Part shown: one piece after another, positions 18,233-27,032 of the stretch
How the letters are laid out: each line of letters opens with the position of its first letter
Position numbering within the stretch: position 1 is the stretch's first letter
From: an uncultured Paracoccaceae bacterium
GTDB lineage: Bacteria; Pseudomonadota; Alphaproteobacteria; Rhodobacterales; Rhodobacteraceae
DNA: 64,000 bases
Assembly: GCA_947503175.1 (NCBI GenBank)
Contig: CANNCO010000003.1
Coordinates: 69,501-133,500 of the forward strand
Direction: 5' to 3'
The notes under the pieces: model-generated
What the model saw: only the letters and a program-made list of their open reading frames with translations
Databases searched by the model: none
What the model was told of the DNA's origin: nothing
Position numbers and translations under genes: made by a program

Positions 18233-19600
18233 TTATACCCGGACGATATCTTTGAAAGCTGCAAGGAAAGCATCGATTTCCTCGACACGCGTCACAGTCG
18301 AAACACATCCCGAAAGACCCGTCGTAAGCAAAAAGCCCCGGTTGAGAAGCTCCAGCGAGGCCAGGGCCTCCCAGTCCTTGTCTGCACCAACAGCATCGCC
18401 ATAATCGCGAATCTGGCCAGCGGCGGCTGTAATCTTGAACAGTGAACCCGCACCGGTCACGCAAAGCGGCAATCCCGCCGTGATCTCTTCCAGGCTCCGC
18501 CGCAAACGGGTCCCCATGACATTGAGCGCAGCAATGGTCTCCGCTGTCAGCAGGTTCAGCGTTGCAAGCCCCGCTGCAGCAGTTGTCGGGTTGCCGTTGA
18601 ACGTCCCGGCATGGGTGACGCGAGCGGCGCCATCCATCGCCGTCCTGTCCAGGATATCGCTTCGCCCTGCCACGGCGCCCACGGGAAACCCGCCGCCGAT
18701 CACCTTGCCCAGCGTCACCAGGTCCGGCGTTACGCCCAGCGTTCCCTGCGCGCCATGAAAGCCCAATCGAAATGCAATCACCTCGTCAAAGATCAGCACG
18801 ACGTCGTAACGATCACATAGCGCCCGAGCCGCCGCGACGAAGGCGGGATCGGGTAAGAGCAGCCCCATTCGGTTGGCCACGGGCTCGATCAGCAAGGCGG
18901 CAATGTCATCTTGCTTCTCTTCAAAGAACCGGGTCAGGGCCGCCACATTGTTAAAGGGCACGACGGCAACCCGGTTCTCTGCCTCCACAAGTCCCGCGGT
19001 GTCGGCAATCGGCCGTGCCTGGCCAGCGTTTTTTGCGGATGGGCCGACCGACCAGCTCACATCGTCATAGGAACCGTGGTAACTGCCTTCGCACTTGACG
19101 ATCAACTCGCGCCTGCGAAAGGCACGCGCCAGCCGGATCGCCATCATCACCGCCTCGCTCCCGGAATTGGTGAATCGCAACCGTTCTGCGCAGGGAAGCC
19201 GATCGATCAAAACCTCGGCCAGCGCCAGTTCTCGTTCGGTCGGCGCGAAATAGGCCGAACCGCGCCCGACTTGCTCCTGCGCGGCAGCGACGACCTCCGG
19301 ATGCGCATGGCCAAGCGGCAACGCCGTCGCGTTGAACCAGAAATCAGTTATGCTCCGCCCGTCGACATCAACCATCTGGCTGCCATCCGCCACAGAAACG
19401 AAAGGAGCATGGGGCGCACGGTGGATTGCGTCGCGGGTAAACCCGCCGGGAAAGCTTCGGTTCGCGCGTTCAAAAAGCGCCTGTGAGCGCGGGGTAAGAC
19501 GCTCGTACTCACCGAGAATCCGCGCCCGCCGCGCCTTCAGCACTTCATAGAAGGCGACGTCTGCCGCTTGCGGACCATCAGCGTGAAGTGAGTGGAACAT
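18233..19600 (-). CDS. Class III PLP-dependent aminotransferase (glutamate-1-semialdehyde aminomutase-like)
   Basis: A 455-residue fold-type I aminotransferase. The PLP lysine is in LVTLGKVIGGGFPVGA, preceded by the aspartate motif LIFDEVIAFR. TNSGSEAVMMAIRLAR and GSYHGSYDD are the phosphate and substrate regions. It most resembles the glutamate-1-semialdehyde aminomutase branch, but the haem genes are absent here and the catabolic setting suggests an omega- or beta-amino-acid transaminase or aminomutase. The start at 19600 is chosen from the GGAG element upstream and family alignment; the open frame extends to 19939 without recognisable sequence. It is the fourth gene of the HcnABC-like operon. 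Confidence 0.88.
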   Translation of the reverse strand: MFHSLHADGPQAADVAFYEVLKARRARILGEYERLTPRSQALFERANRSFPGGFTRDAIHRAPHAPFVSVADGSQMVDVDGRSITDFWFNATALPLGHAHPEVVAAAQEQVGRGSAYFAPTERELALAEVLIDRLPCAERLRFTNSGSEAVMMAIRLARAFRRRELIVKCEGSYHGSYDDVSWSVGPSAKNAGQARPIADTAGLVEAENRVAVVPFNNVAALTRFFEEKQDDIAALLIEPVANRMGLLLPDPAFVAAARALCDRYDVVLIFDEVIAFRLGFHGAQGTLGVTPDLVTLGKVIGGGFPVGAVAGRSDILDRTAMDGAARVTHAGTFNGNPTTAAAGLATLNLLTAETIAALNVMGTRLRRSLEEITAGLPLCVTGAGSLFKITAAAGQIRDYGDAVGADKDWEALASLELLNRGFLLTTGLSGCVSTVTRVEEIDAFLAAFKDIVRV

Positions 19601-19664
19601 GAACTGGCATCTCCAAGCGAAAGTCGCCCGATGGTCGCGTAAATCGGCATAGGCTGGCAACCGC

Positions 19665-20795
19665 TCAGTTCCGGCGCGGTGCCTCATCCTCTTCCACACA
19701 AAGCCGGGCAGGGTCAAAAAGCGGCATCGCGGGAACCTCGCCGAGGATCCTCTCGGCAAGCAGCATGGCGATGTAGGGCCCGATGGTGAAGCCGCCACGC
19801 ACGCAAGCCAGCACATAGGCGTCCGTCTGCCCCGGAACCTGGCCGGCCAAAGGCAGCCCGTCGGAAGAACTGCCTTCAAGCCCCGCCCATGCGCGCAGGA
19901 CACGCGCCCGCCGCAATGCGGGTACGGCATGGGCGGCAAGGCGCAGATTACCGATCAGATTCTCGGGCAGCAACTCCCGTGGCCCGGCTTCCGGGTCTCC
20001 CACTCCTTGCCATCCACCTCCGATCAGCACCGTGCCATTCGCGGCCCGCTTGAGTGTCAGCAGGCCGGTTGCCGCCCCGATCACCCGCTCGAAAACCTTC
20101 GGCATCCGTTCCGTCACAACCACCTGATTAACCCGGCAGTTGATCGGTATGCGCACACCATATGTCTCGGCCAAAAGCCGCTCGGTCCAGGCGCCGCAGC
20201 AATAGACGATACGCTTTGTTCGAACCGTTCCTTGTGCCGTTATAACTTCAGTCTCGCCCCTCCCCGGTTCGATACGTTGCACCGGGCAATACTCGCGCAG
20301 TGCAACGCCTTCCCGACCCAGCGCCCGCCGCATGACCTCTCCCAGCAGATAGCTGCCTGCGTAACCGTCGACCGGGCAATAGCTCGCCAGCACGGGCGCC
20401 TCCGACAAGCCCGGCTCCAGTTCTCGCGCCCTGTTTGTTCCAACCAGTTCGATGGGCGCGCCCCGCTCGGCCCTTTGCATCATGCGCTCTGTCAACGTCC
20501 GGGCTTCATCCTCGGTGAATGCCAGTACGAGTCCGCCAACCTGTCGAAAACCCAGGTCATCCCCAAGCCAGTCGCCCGCCGTGCGCCAAAGCTCGAGGCC
20601 GCGCATGGCATATGGGATCAGTTCCTCGCGCTTGATCTGGACAGAAAGCGTCCCCGCATTGACACCAGACGCGGCCATGCAAAGACCCCGCCGTTCAAAA
20701 AGGCCGACACGCTGTCTTGCCGCTGCCAGACGATGGGCCAGCACGCAGCCCATAATGCCCCCGCCGACGATCACCGTGTCGAACCTCTCGGTCAT
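19665..20795 (-). CDS. FAD-dependent D-amino-acid/opine oxidase subunit, HcnC/DadA type
   Basis: A 376-residue flavoprotein of the D-amino-acid oxidase (DAO) superfamily. The FAD-binding dinucleotide fold is at the N-terminus (VIVGGGIMGCVLAHRLA) and GVNAGTLSVQIK follows at about residue 46. The C-terminal segment GGFTIGPYIAMLLAERI is the usual DAO end. Its neighbours, an HcnB-like and an HcnA-like gene, identify it as the catalytic subunit of a heterotrimeric dehydrogenase of the hydrogen cyanide synthase / opine oxidase / D-hydroxyproline dehydrogenase type. The start at 20795 has GAGGG upstream. The substrate is probably an N-substituted or D-amino acid. Confidence 0.9.
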   Translation of the reverse strand: MTERFDTVIVGGGIMGCVLAHRLAAARQRVGLFERRGLCMAASGVNAGTLSVQIKREELIPYAMRGLELWRTAGDWLGDDLGFRQVGGLVLAFTEDEARTLTERMMQRAERGAPIELVGTNRARELEPGLSEAPVLASYCPVDGYAGSYLLGEVMRRALGREGVALREYCPVQRIEPGRGETEVITAQGTVRTKRIVYCCGAWTERLLAETYGVRIPINCRVNQVVVTERMPKVFERVIGAATGLLTLKRAANGTVLIGGGWQGVGDPEAGPRELLPENLIGNLRLAAHAVPALRRARVLRAWAGLEGSSSDGLPLAGQVPGQTDAYVLACVRGGFTIGPYIAMLLAERILGEVPAMPLFDPARLCVEEDEAPRRN

Positions 20796-20820
20796 GTCCA
20801 ACCCTCTTCGACCGAGTCCG

Positions 20821-22236
20821 TCATCGCGGATCGAAAGTCGGCTTCGGGATGTCGGCATATTCAAACGCCCCGACCAGCGAATCCAGCGGCACGGGACGGA
20901 AGGGGGCACGCGCCGTCCATAGGCCAATCACCTCCCGGTTCACGCCGTGATGCCGCGCAAGGATCCTTGCGGCGAACTCACCGCAAATCCGTCCTTGGCA
21001 CGGTCCCATGCCACAGCGGGTCGACGACTTGAGCTGGTTCAGGTCTTGCGCGCCCGCGGCTGCCGCGCCCTCGATGACGGCACGATCGAGATCCTCGCAA
21101 CGGCACACAACCGTATCTTGCGCAACAAGGTCCAATAGACCCGGCCGCATTGCCATAAGCGCAGAAATCGCCCGCCCGAAACGCGCCGCGCGCGCAAGTG
21201 CCCGTTGCACGGGCCTTGCTTTCTCCTCGAAAGCTCTTTCTTCAAGCATGCCTGCATCCCGGGCCACCGCCAGACCGGCCAGACGTCCCGCAAGACCCGC
21301 AGCCTCCGCCCCCGCGATGCCCGCTCCGTCCCCTGCAAGATAAAGCCCTGCCACGGTGCTGCGCTGAAAATCGTCCAGCCGGGGCACGAAGCCGCCAGCC
21401 TCTGCGCGAAATACGTGCTCCACCCCCAACGCCTGAGCAATCTCGCCCGCTGGCACCAACCCATGGCCCATGGCCAAGCTGTCGGCTATCACAGTTTCTT
21501 CGCGCCCCGCCCGGATCCGCCAGGTCCGGTCTACCGGCGCCAGTAGCACGGCTGTCACGGACCGCTTGCCGTCGACGGCAACAACTGTGTGGCGAAACCG
21601 AAGCTTCACACCGGCGCGGCGAATCTCGGCCATCCAGCGCAGCCCCTGAGCCAGGATCGAAGGACGCGACGCCAAGGCCGGAAGCCGCGCCGCCCAATCC
21701 CGCGGGCCTGCGAGATCGGCCACGGCAGCGATCTGCCCGCCCGCCGCCAGAATCCCGGCCGCCACGGCATAAACCAAAGGCCCGACCCCCGCGACGACCG
21801 TCGGTCCCGCCGGGATTGTACCATGGGCCTTCAGCAGGATCGTCGCTCCCGCGAGTCCAATCACCCCCGGAAGCGTTCCGCCAGGGACGGGAAGGACATT
21901 CTCCACAGTTCCCGCAGCAACGACAAGGCGTGGTGCCGATACGCGCTCAACCCCCGCCGCCGAAACGCATGAGACGGTGAACCCCTGCGCTACATGCCAA
22001 ACTGTCCGTTCCCGGAAATGCGACACACCGCTCGCCTCGACCCGATCCCTCAGCCGTATACCCTCGGCGCCAGCCGCCACAGCTGAATGCACAGGCGCGC
22101 GATACACTTGACCTCCGGGTGCCGTCTGCTCGTCCACAAGCGCAACCGAAAGCCCATGCTGCGCCGCCTCGATGGCCGCCGCGGCCCCGGCAGGTCCGGC
22201 ACCGATCACCGCTAGGTCGAATGCCTGTTCTGTCAC
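20821..22236 (-). CDS. NAD(P)/FAD-binding subunit with C-terminal 2Fe-2S domain, HcnB/OoxA type
   Basis: A 471-residue protein with an N-terminal dinucleotide-binding fold (VIGAGPAGAAAAIEAA), a second nucleotide-binding region (AGVGPLVYAVAAGILAAGG) and a C-terminal BFD-like [2Fe-2S] domain with the four cysteines of VCRCEDLD and GMGPCQGRICG. This is the layout of HcnB and of opine-oxidase A subunits, which pass electrons between the catalytic flavoprotein and the respiratory chain. It overlaps the upstream HcnA-like gene by four bases (ATGA) and lies 25 bases before the HcnC-like gene. Confidence 0.92.
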   Translation of the reverse strand: MTEQAFDLAVIGAGPAGAAAAIEAAQHGLSVALVDEQTAPGGQVYRAPVHSAVAAGAEGIRLRDRVEASGVSHFRERTVWHVAQGFTVSCVSAAGVERVSAPRLVVAAGTVENVLPVPGGTLPGVIGLAGATILLKAHGTIPAGPTVVAGVGPLVYAVAAGILAAGGQIAAVADLAGPRDWAARLPALASRPSILAQGLRWMAEIRRAGVKLRFRHTVVAVDGKRSVTAVLLAPVDRTWRIRAGREETVIADSLAMGHGLVPAGEIAQALGVEHVFRAEAGGFVPRLDDFQRSTVAGLYLAGDGAGIAGAEAAGLAGRLAGLAVARDAGMLEERAFEEKARPVQRALARAARFGRAISALMAMRPGLLDLVAQDTVVCRCEDLDRAVIEGAAAAGAQDLNQLKSSTRCGMGPCQGRICGEFAARILARHHGVNREVIGLWTARAPFRPVPLDSLVGAFEYADIPKPTFDPR

Positions 22237-22538
22237 GACAGCGCCTCCAGCGAGAGCCGCACATCCATCCCCTCCCGCACCACGACCATGCAGGTCGGAC
22301 GTATGATACCGTCCACCTCAGCGACGCATTGCTGGCAGACGCCCATCATGCAGAAGACACCCCGGATACGCCCACCCGGACTCGCCCCCAGCGCCACATA
22401 CCCCCCGGCGGCCAAGGCTGTCGCCAGGCATTCGCCTGCGACGGCCGCAATCAAATGCCCATCGACGGTTATCTGGCAGGGCGTTGCGCTCTCCAGCAAC
22501 GGGCTTCGACGCCATGCGACCGTCTTGGTTTTCAACAT
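22233..22538 (-). CDS. Small 2Fe-2S ferredoxin-like subunit, HcnA type
   Basis: A 101-residue ferredoxin-like protein with cluster cysteines 63, 68, 71 and 83 (CMMGVCQQC then PTC), as in HcnA and the gamma subunits of opine and D-hydroxyproline dehydrogenases. It is the first gene of the five-gene minus-strand unit HcnA-HcnB-HcnC-aminotransferase-DapA. A degenerate GTCGA-N2-GTAGAC site lies 61 bases upstream of its start, in the region shared with the divergent GntR-type gene. Confidence 0.92.
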   Translation of the reverse strand: MLKTKTVAWRRSPLLESATPCQITVDGHLIAAVAGECLATALAAGGYVALGASPGGRIRGVFCMMGVCQQCVAEVDGIIRPTCMVVVREGMDVRLSLEALS

Positions 22539-22598
22539 GCCTGCCCCGCCGAGGCCTGTAGGGTTGACCTTGCAGAACCACCTGAGTACAGATCGCCC

Positions 22599-22611
22599 GT
22601 CGATTGTAGAC
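22599..22611. promoter_or_regulatory. GTCGAC-type GntR operator copy 2 (degenerate)
   Basis: GTCGATTGTAGAC matches the shared motif at 11 of 13 positions. It lies between the divergent HcnA-like and GntR-type genes, 61 bases from the HcnA-like start, the same spacing range as the better copies. It could serve both repression of the operon and autoregulation. Confidence 0.5.
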
Positions 22612-22762
22612 AGCGCAGCCGCGCCCTGCCGACACCTGAGGAAGGGATACGGTTCCGCGCAGCGGCGCGAAGACCTGAGTTCCTGTAGTCAGGTTCGGGA
22701 CGGCGTGCGCGACTGGAGTTTCGGGCTGCACGCCCGGATCGGCAACCGACCGGGAGGTAGAT

Positions 22763-23488
22763 ATGCGCAGCAAACCGATGCTCGGGGCAAGTCCGGCAAA
22801 GAAGGGTACGGAGGCTTTTGCCGGAAGCGTGCCAATCAAGCGTCAGATGCTCTCGGTCCAGGTGTCGGAAATGATCATCAAGGGCCTGCTCGACGGACGG
22901 CTTACCCCCGGCCAGCGCCTCGTCGAGATGGATATCGCCGACACCCTCGGTGTCAGCCGCTCGCCGATCCGCGAGGCATTGTCGGAACTGACTCAACTTG
23001 GGGTGGTCGTGCGCGAACCCGGACGCGGTTGCCGCATTCGCGAATGGAGCCGCGCCGATCTGGAAGAGATGTTCGGCGTGCGCCGCGTACTCGAAGGCTA
23101 TGCCGCCGAACTGGCCTCGCAGAACATGACCCCTGCCGCGCATAAATCCTTCGAAAAGCTTATCGCCCGCATGCGCACTGCAGCGGAGCGCAACAATTAC
23201 ATGGGGATGATTGATCTCGACATGCAGTTCCACCAACTCATGTGGTCGCTGTCGGGCAACAAGCTCCTGCACTCGGTGCTCGATGGCCTCAGCCACCAGT
23301 TCCGTCTGTTTCTGACGATGAACTGGCGCTTCCACGGTGGGCTGGACGAAGTCGCTGAAAACCATGAGCGTCTCCTCCTGGGCATCAGCAGCAAGGATCC
23401 CGAGCGTGTCGCGGCAGCCATAGGCGAGCATGTCGTCGTCGAAAAAATGACGGCAACGATGGACCCCCAACTCGGCGAAGACACCTGA
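22763..23488 (+). CDS. GntR-family transcriptional regulator, FCD (FadR) subfamily
   Basis: A 241-residue regulator with an N-terminal winged helix-turn-helix (about residues 25-95; IADTLGVSRSPIREALSEL is the recognition helix region) and a C-terminal all-helical FCD ligand domain with histidine-containing metal-site motifs (DLDMQFHQLMW, ENHERLLLGI). GGGAGG lies five bases before the ATG. It is divergent from the HcnABC-like operon and convergent with the enolase-superfamily gene. Being the only FCD regulator in the window, it is the best candidate to bind the five GTCGAC-type sites, most likely as a repressor released by a sugar acid or amino-acid-like inducer. Confidence 0.92.
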   Translation: MRSKPMLGASPAKKGTEAFAGSVPIKRQMLSVQVSEMIIKGLLDGRLTPGQRLVEMDIADTLGVSRSPIREALSELTQLGVVVREPGRGCRIREWSRADLEEMFGVRRVLEGYAAELASQNMTPAAHKSFEKLIARMRTAAERNNYMGMIDLDMQFHQLMWSLSGNKLLHSVLDGLSHQFRLFLTMNWRFHGGLDEVAENHERLLLGISSKDPERVAAAIGEHVVVEKMTATMDPQLGEDT

Positions 23489-23501
23489 ACCGCGCCTTGG
23501 C

Positions 23502-24629
23502 CTAAGCATCCTCGGGCGTCCAGCGAAACCGCTCGACGGTCTCCCGATTGATCTCGACCCCCAGGCCAGGTCCGGTTGGCACCTCCACGTAGCCATCCAC
23601 CTGACGGATCGGTTCGACAAGAAGATCGGTTTTGAGCGGGTTGTCGGTTGCATTGAACTCAAGATAGCGCGGGCGGTCGAATGTTGCGAGGCAATGCGCC
23701 GTGGCAGCGACAAGGATGTCACTGGCCCAGCAATGGGGGATGACGTCAACTTTGCGTGTTTCAGCAAGGGTGGCCACGCGGATCGTCTCGGTGATGCCGC
23801 CACATCGTGCAATGTCAGGTTGTACGATACGCAGCCCGCCGCGGTCGATAAGGTCACGGAAACCGTGGCGCGTAGTCTCCTTCTCGCCGGTTGCGATCGG
23901 CGTGCGCGACATCTCTGTCAGCCGCGCAAAACCCTCCAGATCGTCGGGCGATAGCGGCTCTTCGAGAAAGGCGACGCCCTGGTCGGCCAGCGCGTCGCAT
24001 AGCCAAAGCGCGTCGTCCAGCGTCACAGGCACGCCCATGTCGATCATGATATCCGGCGCGTCGCCCAACGTCTCACGCAACCGCGCGACCCATTTCGCGT
24101 CTTCACGCACGCTGCTGCCGAGTCCGCCCCAGCCGAATTTCATCGCCGTGAACCCTGCACTGAGATGCCGCTCGGCCAGTGCGACTATTCCATCTTCGTC
24201 TGACGGCGTGAGATCGCTGGCGTAACAGCGCAACCGGTCGGTGGTCGCACCACCAAGAAGCGCATGAACAGGTTGGCCTGCGACCTTACCAAGGATGTCC
24301 CAAAGCGCCATGTCGATCGCACTGATGGCATGGATCACGACGCCGCGCCGCCCGTAGGTGCAGCTCTTTTCGTACATCTTCTTCCAGAGTGCGTTGATCC
24401 TCCGGGGATCCTCGCCAATCAGCATTTGCCGCAGCCCCTGCCCCGTCAGCTGCGAAATCGGCGCATCAATAACGGCCTTGAGAACCAGCGGCACGGTATG
24501 CGCTTCGCCCACGCCTGTAATACCTTCGTCGGTATGGATCTCGACCAAAAGTGTATCCTGCAATCCGTCACCGTTCGCAAGGACCTCGGGCAGCCTAAGG
24601 ATGGTGGTCTCGACATCCGTGATCTTCAT
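23502..24629 (-). CDS. Enolase-superfamily (mandelate racemase/muconate lactonizing type) dehydratase or racemase
   Basis: A 375-residue two-domain protein: the enolase capping domain and a TIM barrel. Metal ligands are visible as Asp in MIDMGVP, Glu in FLEEPL and Glu in TGEKE; the His-Asp dyad is in VQPDIARCGG and VIPHCWAS. The second-strand motif reads Lys-Phe-Gly (AMKFGWGG) rather than the Lys-x-Lys of mandelate racemase, which favours an acid-sugar dehydratase or an unusual epimerase. The start at 24629 fits the family; the frame beyond it is not conserved. A GTCGAC-type site lies 54 bases upstream. Confidence 0.88.
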   Translation of the reverse strand: MKITDVETTILRLPEVLANGDGLQDTLLVEIHTDEGITGVGEAHTVPLVLKAVIDAPISQLTGQGLRQMLIGEDPRRINALWKKMYEKSCTYGRRGVVIHAISAIDMALWDILGKVAGQPVHALLGGATTDRLRCYASDLTPSDEDGIVALAERHLSAGFTAMKFGWGGLGSSVREDAKWVARLRETLGDAPDIMIDMGVPVTLDDALWLCDALADQGVAFLEEPLSPDDLEGFARLTEMSRTPIATGEKETTRHGFRDLIDRGGLRIVQPDIARCGGITETIRVATLAETRKVDVIPHCWASDILVAATAHCLATFDRPRYLEFNATDNPLKTDLLVEPIRQVDGYVEVPTGPGLGVEINRETVERFRWTPEDA

Positions 24630-24682
24630 GTCCGCCTGTGGCCTCCCGCTAGACTGACGCGCGTCTAAGGCACGACTATTTC

Positions 24683-24695
24683 GTCGACAATATAC
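24683..24695 (-). promoter_or_regulatory. GTCGAC-type GntR operator copy 3
   Basis: GTCGACAATATAC, with A/T-rich flanks, is 54 bases upstream of the enolase-superfamily gene. It differs from the copy at 32343-32355 by one base. Confidence 0.7.
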
Positions 24696-24797
24696 AAAAA
24701 AACGAGGACTTGGCAAGCATCTGCTTGGCTTGGGCACAGCTGTAGCAGCACAAGAACTATCTACTGTTTTCCGCACATTAGGGCGGGCTTCGTAAAG

Positions 24798-26045
24798 TCA
24801 TTTCACTTTCACCCGCGTCAGCGAAACGCGGTGTCGCTTCGCCACGATGACAAGCGTTGTTGCGCCAGCCATCGCGGCCACAGCTATCGCCCAGGAAAGC
24901 CCGATGCTTTCTGCGGCAAAGCCGATGGCAAGTGCTCCGATCGCGCTGCCGCCACGGATGAGCAGCCCATAGAACCCCATCGCACGGCCGCGCATCTCAT
25001 CGCTTACCGTCAGTTGCAAAAGTGTCTGCAATCCGGATGCCCGGATCACAAGGCAGGCACCGATGCCGGCCAGCAGGCCCAGTGCAACGGGCAGGTTCCG
25101 GTTGACCGCCAGCACGATGATCAACGCCATCAGTATCAAAAGCGCGCAGCCCACCACCGACTTCAGCGCCCCTTTCGGGCTGAACGCAGCAAGCCAGACC
25201 CCCCCGATCAGCGCGCCTGCCCCCAGCGATGCCGTCATCATGCTCACGGTCACCGCCCCACCGTTGAAAAAGAGCGCGGCAATCGCGGGCATCAGGTCGA
25301 TCAACGGCTGCGCCGAGACGGCGAAGACGAAATGAATCGCAAGAATCGCAAAGACCGCCCTGTCTTCCCGGATGTAGCGCGCCCCTGCCATCATGTCGGT
25401 CCAGAGGCTGTCTCCCCGCGCTCGCTTTTCTGCCGCGTCGGTCTGCAGTTCCGACGGCATGCGCAGCAGGACCCAGATCAACGCCACCTGGCCCGCCGCC
25501 GCCAATGCATAGACCGGCGCAAAACCGGAAACCGCCGCGACCAGCCCGGCCAGAGCAGGGCCAACGAATGTCGCTGTATGAAGGCTGAGCGCACCGACCG
25601 AGATTGCCGTGCCAAGTTGCTTGCGCGGCACAAGATCCCAGACCAATGCCGCTGCAGCGGGGTTCGAGACTGCCTGTAAAGCCCCAATGGCCAAGGCAAC
25701 CGCGGCCAGAAGTTCGACCGTCAGGGCGCCCGCCAAGAGTATCGCAAGCATCGTCAGCTTCACCGCCACAATCGCGATCTTGCCCAAGAGCAATACACGC
25801 GTTGGCCTGGTCCGATCCGACCACGCGCCGCCCAACAGCCCGAGAAAAAGCGCAGGGGCCAGACGCAGAAAGGCGACGACCCCCAGCCATGCCGTCGATT
25901 GCGTCAGCTCCCAGACAAGCCAGCCTGTCGCTAGCCGCTCCATCCAGACACCCACTGCAGAGGCCGTTCGTGCAAGAAGAAACGGCCCATAATGTGGCAG
26001 CCGCAGGACCGTGGCGATGTCCCGCAGACCGCCCCTGCGGCTCAA
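24798..26045 (-). CDS. MFS transporter (MFS_3/EntS-like)
   Basis: A 415-residue membrane protein with about 12 predicted helices and the family motif GGAWSDRTRPTRVLL between helices 2 and 3, placing it in the major facilitator superfamily, close to the EntS-type exporters. It starts with TTG, which overlaps the TGA of the upstream dehydrogenase gene (TTGA), so it is translationally coupled to it. It may export a by-product or import a substrate of the surrounding catabolic regulon; direction cannot be told from sequence. Confidence 0.88.
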   Translation of the reverse strand: MSRRGGLRDIATVLRLPHYGPFLLARTASAVGVWMERLATGWLVWELTQSTAWLGVVAFLRLAPALFLGLLGGAWSDRTRPTRVLLLGKIAIVAVKLTMLAILLAGALTVELLAAVALAIGALQAVSNPAAAALVWDLVPRKQLGTAISVGALSLHTATFVGPALAGLVAAVSGFAPVYALAAAGQVALIWVLLRMPSELQTDAAEKRARGDSLWTDMMAGARYIREDRAVFAILAIHFVFAVSAQPLIDLMPAIAALFFNGGAVTVSMMTASLGAGALIGGVWLAAFSPKGALKSVVGCALLILMALIIVLAVNRNLPVALGLLAGIGACLVIRASGLQTLLQLTVSDEMRGRAMGFYGLLIRGGSAIGALAIGFAAESIGLSWAIAVAAMAGATTLVIVAKRHRVSLTRVKVK

Positions 26046-27019
26046 TAGCCCCTGCCGGGGTCGACCACGTTAAAGAGCGGCCGACCCGACATCCACAGCC
26101 CGAGATTGTCGCAAAAAAGCTCCGTCACGCGCCGCTTCCAGTCGGCGGGATCTCCCGAGATATGGGGCAGAACCGTCAATCCCTTCGCATTCCAAAGCGG
26201 ACTGTCGGGCGGTAGCGGCTCTTTCGCGAAAACGTCGACGGTCGCGCCAGAAAGCTGCCCGCTGCGCAAAGCCGCCAGCAGTGCCGCCTCGTCTACGATG
26301 CCGCCGCGACCGGTATTGATCAGGTAGGCCCCCGGCTTCATCGCCGCCATGGCCTCGGCTCCAAGAAGCCCCTTCGTCTCGTCCGTCGACGGCAGTACGA
26401 CCGAGACATAATCGGCCTGCCCCAGCGCCTCGTAAAGCTGGTCCGAACCGACCACTTTATCGGCGTGTTCAGATGGTTTGGGGCGGGCACGCACCCCGAT
26501 CACCCGCATCCCCAGCCCTCGCGCGACCCGGCCGATCTCGGCCCCGATCGTACCAAAGCCGACAATGACAAGCACCTGTCCCGCGACCGAATGGAACCGG
26601 CCCTTTTCCCAGACCCGCTCTGACTGTCTTTGGGCATAGAGCGGCAGTCCCAACTGGTGATTCAGCACCGCCCAAACGGTATATTGCGCCATCAACTCGC
26701 CATGAACACCCGACGCGTTCGTGACTGTCACTCGCGTCGCGTCCCACGGCACCAGATGGTCGACCCCGGCGCCAGAGTTTTGCACCCACTCAATGTAAGG
26801 TGATGCAAAGAGAGCCTCGCGTGGAAACCGGCCCCGCCCAATCTTGAAAGTATAGGCAACCTGCGGCTGGGTCTTTTCCAGTACCTCTGGCAAGGTTTCG
26901 TAATCGGTGCAGCTATGGATTTCAGCGTCCGGCACCCGTGCCTCGATCACTGGCGCGACAAGATCAGGCTCTGGCCCGATTATCAGCAGGCGCGGTGCAG
27001 CGCGATCGCCCTGGCACAT
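26042..27019 (-). CDS. D-isomer-specific 2-hydroxyacid dehydrogenase
   Basis: A 325-residue NAD(P)-dependent dehydrogenase. The nucleotide-binding motif VGFGTIGAEIGRVARGLG is at about residues 147-164, the catalytic Arg is in NTGRGGIVDE, and the terminal His is in VLPHISGD. It interconverts 2-hydroxy and 2-oxo acids, perhaps glyoxylate/hydroxypyruvate-like compounds. The ATG at 27019 follows GAGGAAGG; the longer frame to 27178 is inside the permease gene. It is between the permease and MFS genes in one operon. Confidence 0.9.
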   Translation of the reverse strand: MCQGDRAAPRLLIIGPEPDLVAPVIEARVPDAEIHSCTDYETLPEVLEKTQPQVAYTFKIGRGRFPREALFASPYIEWVQNSGAGVDHLVPWDATRVTVTNASGVHGELMAQYTVWAVLNHQLGLPLYAQRQSERVWEKGRFHSVAGQVLVIVGFGTIGAEIGRVARGLGMRVIGVRARPKPSEHADKVVGSDQLYEALGQADYVSVVLPSTDETKGLLGAEAMAAMKPGAYLINTGRGGIVDEAALLAALRSGQLSGATVDVFAKEPLPPDSPLWNAKGLTVLPHISGDPADWKRRVTELFCDNLGLWMSGRPLFNVVDPGRGY

Positions 27020-27032
27020 TACAAAACCTTCC

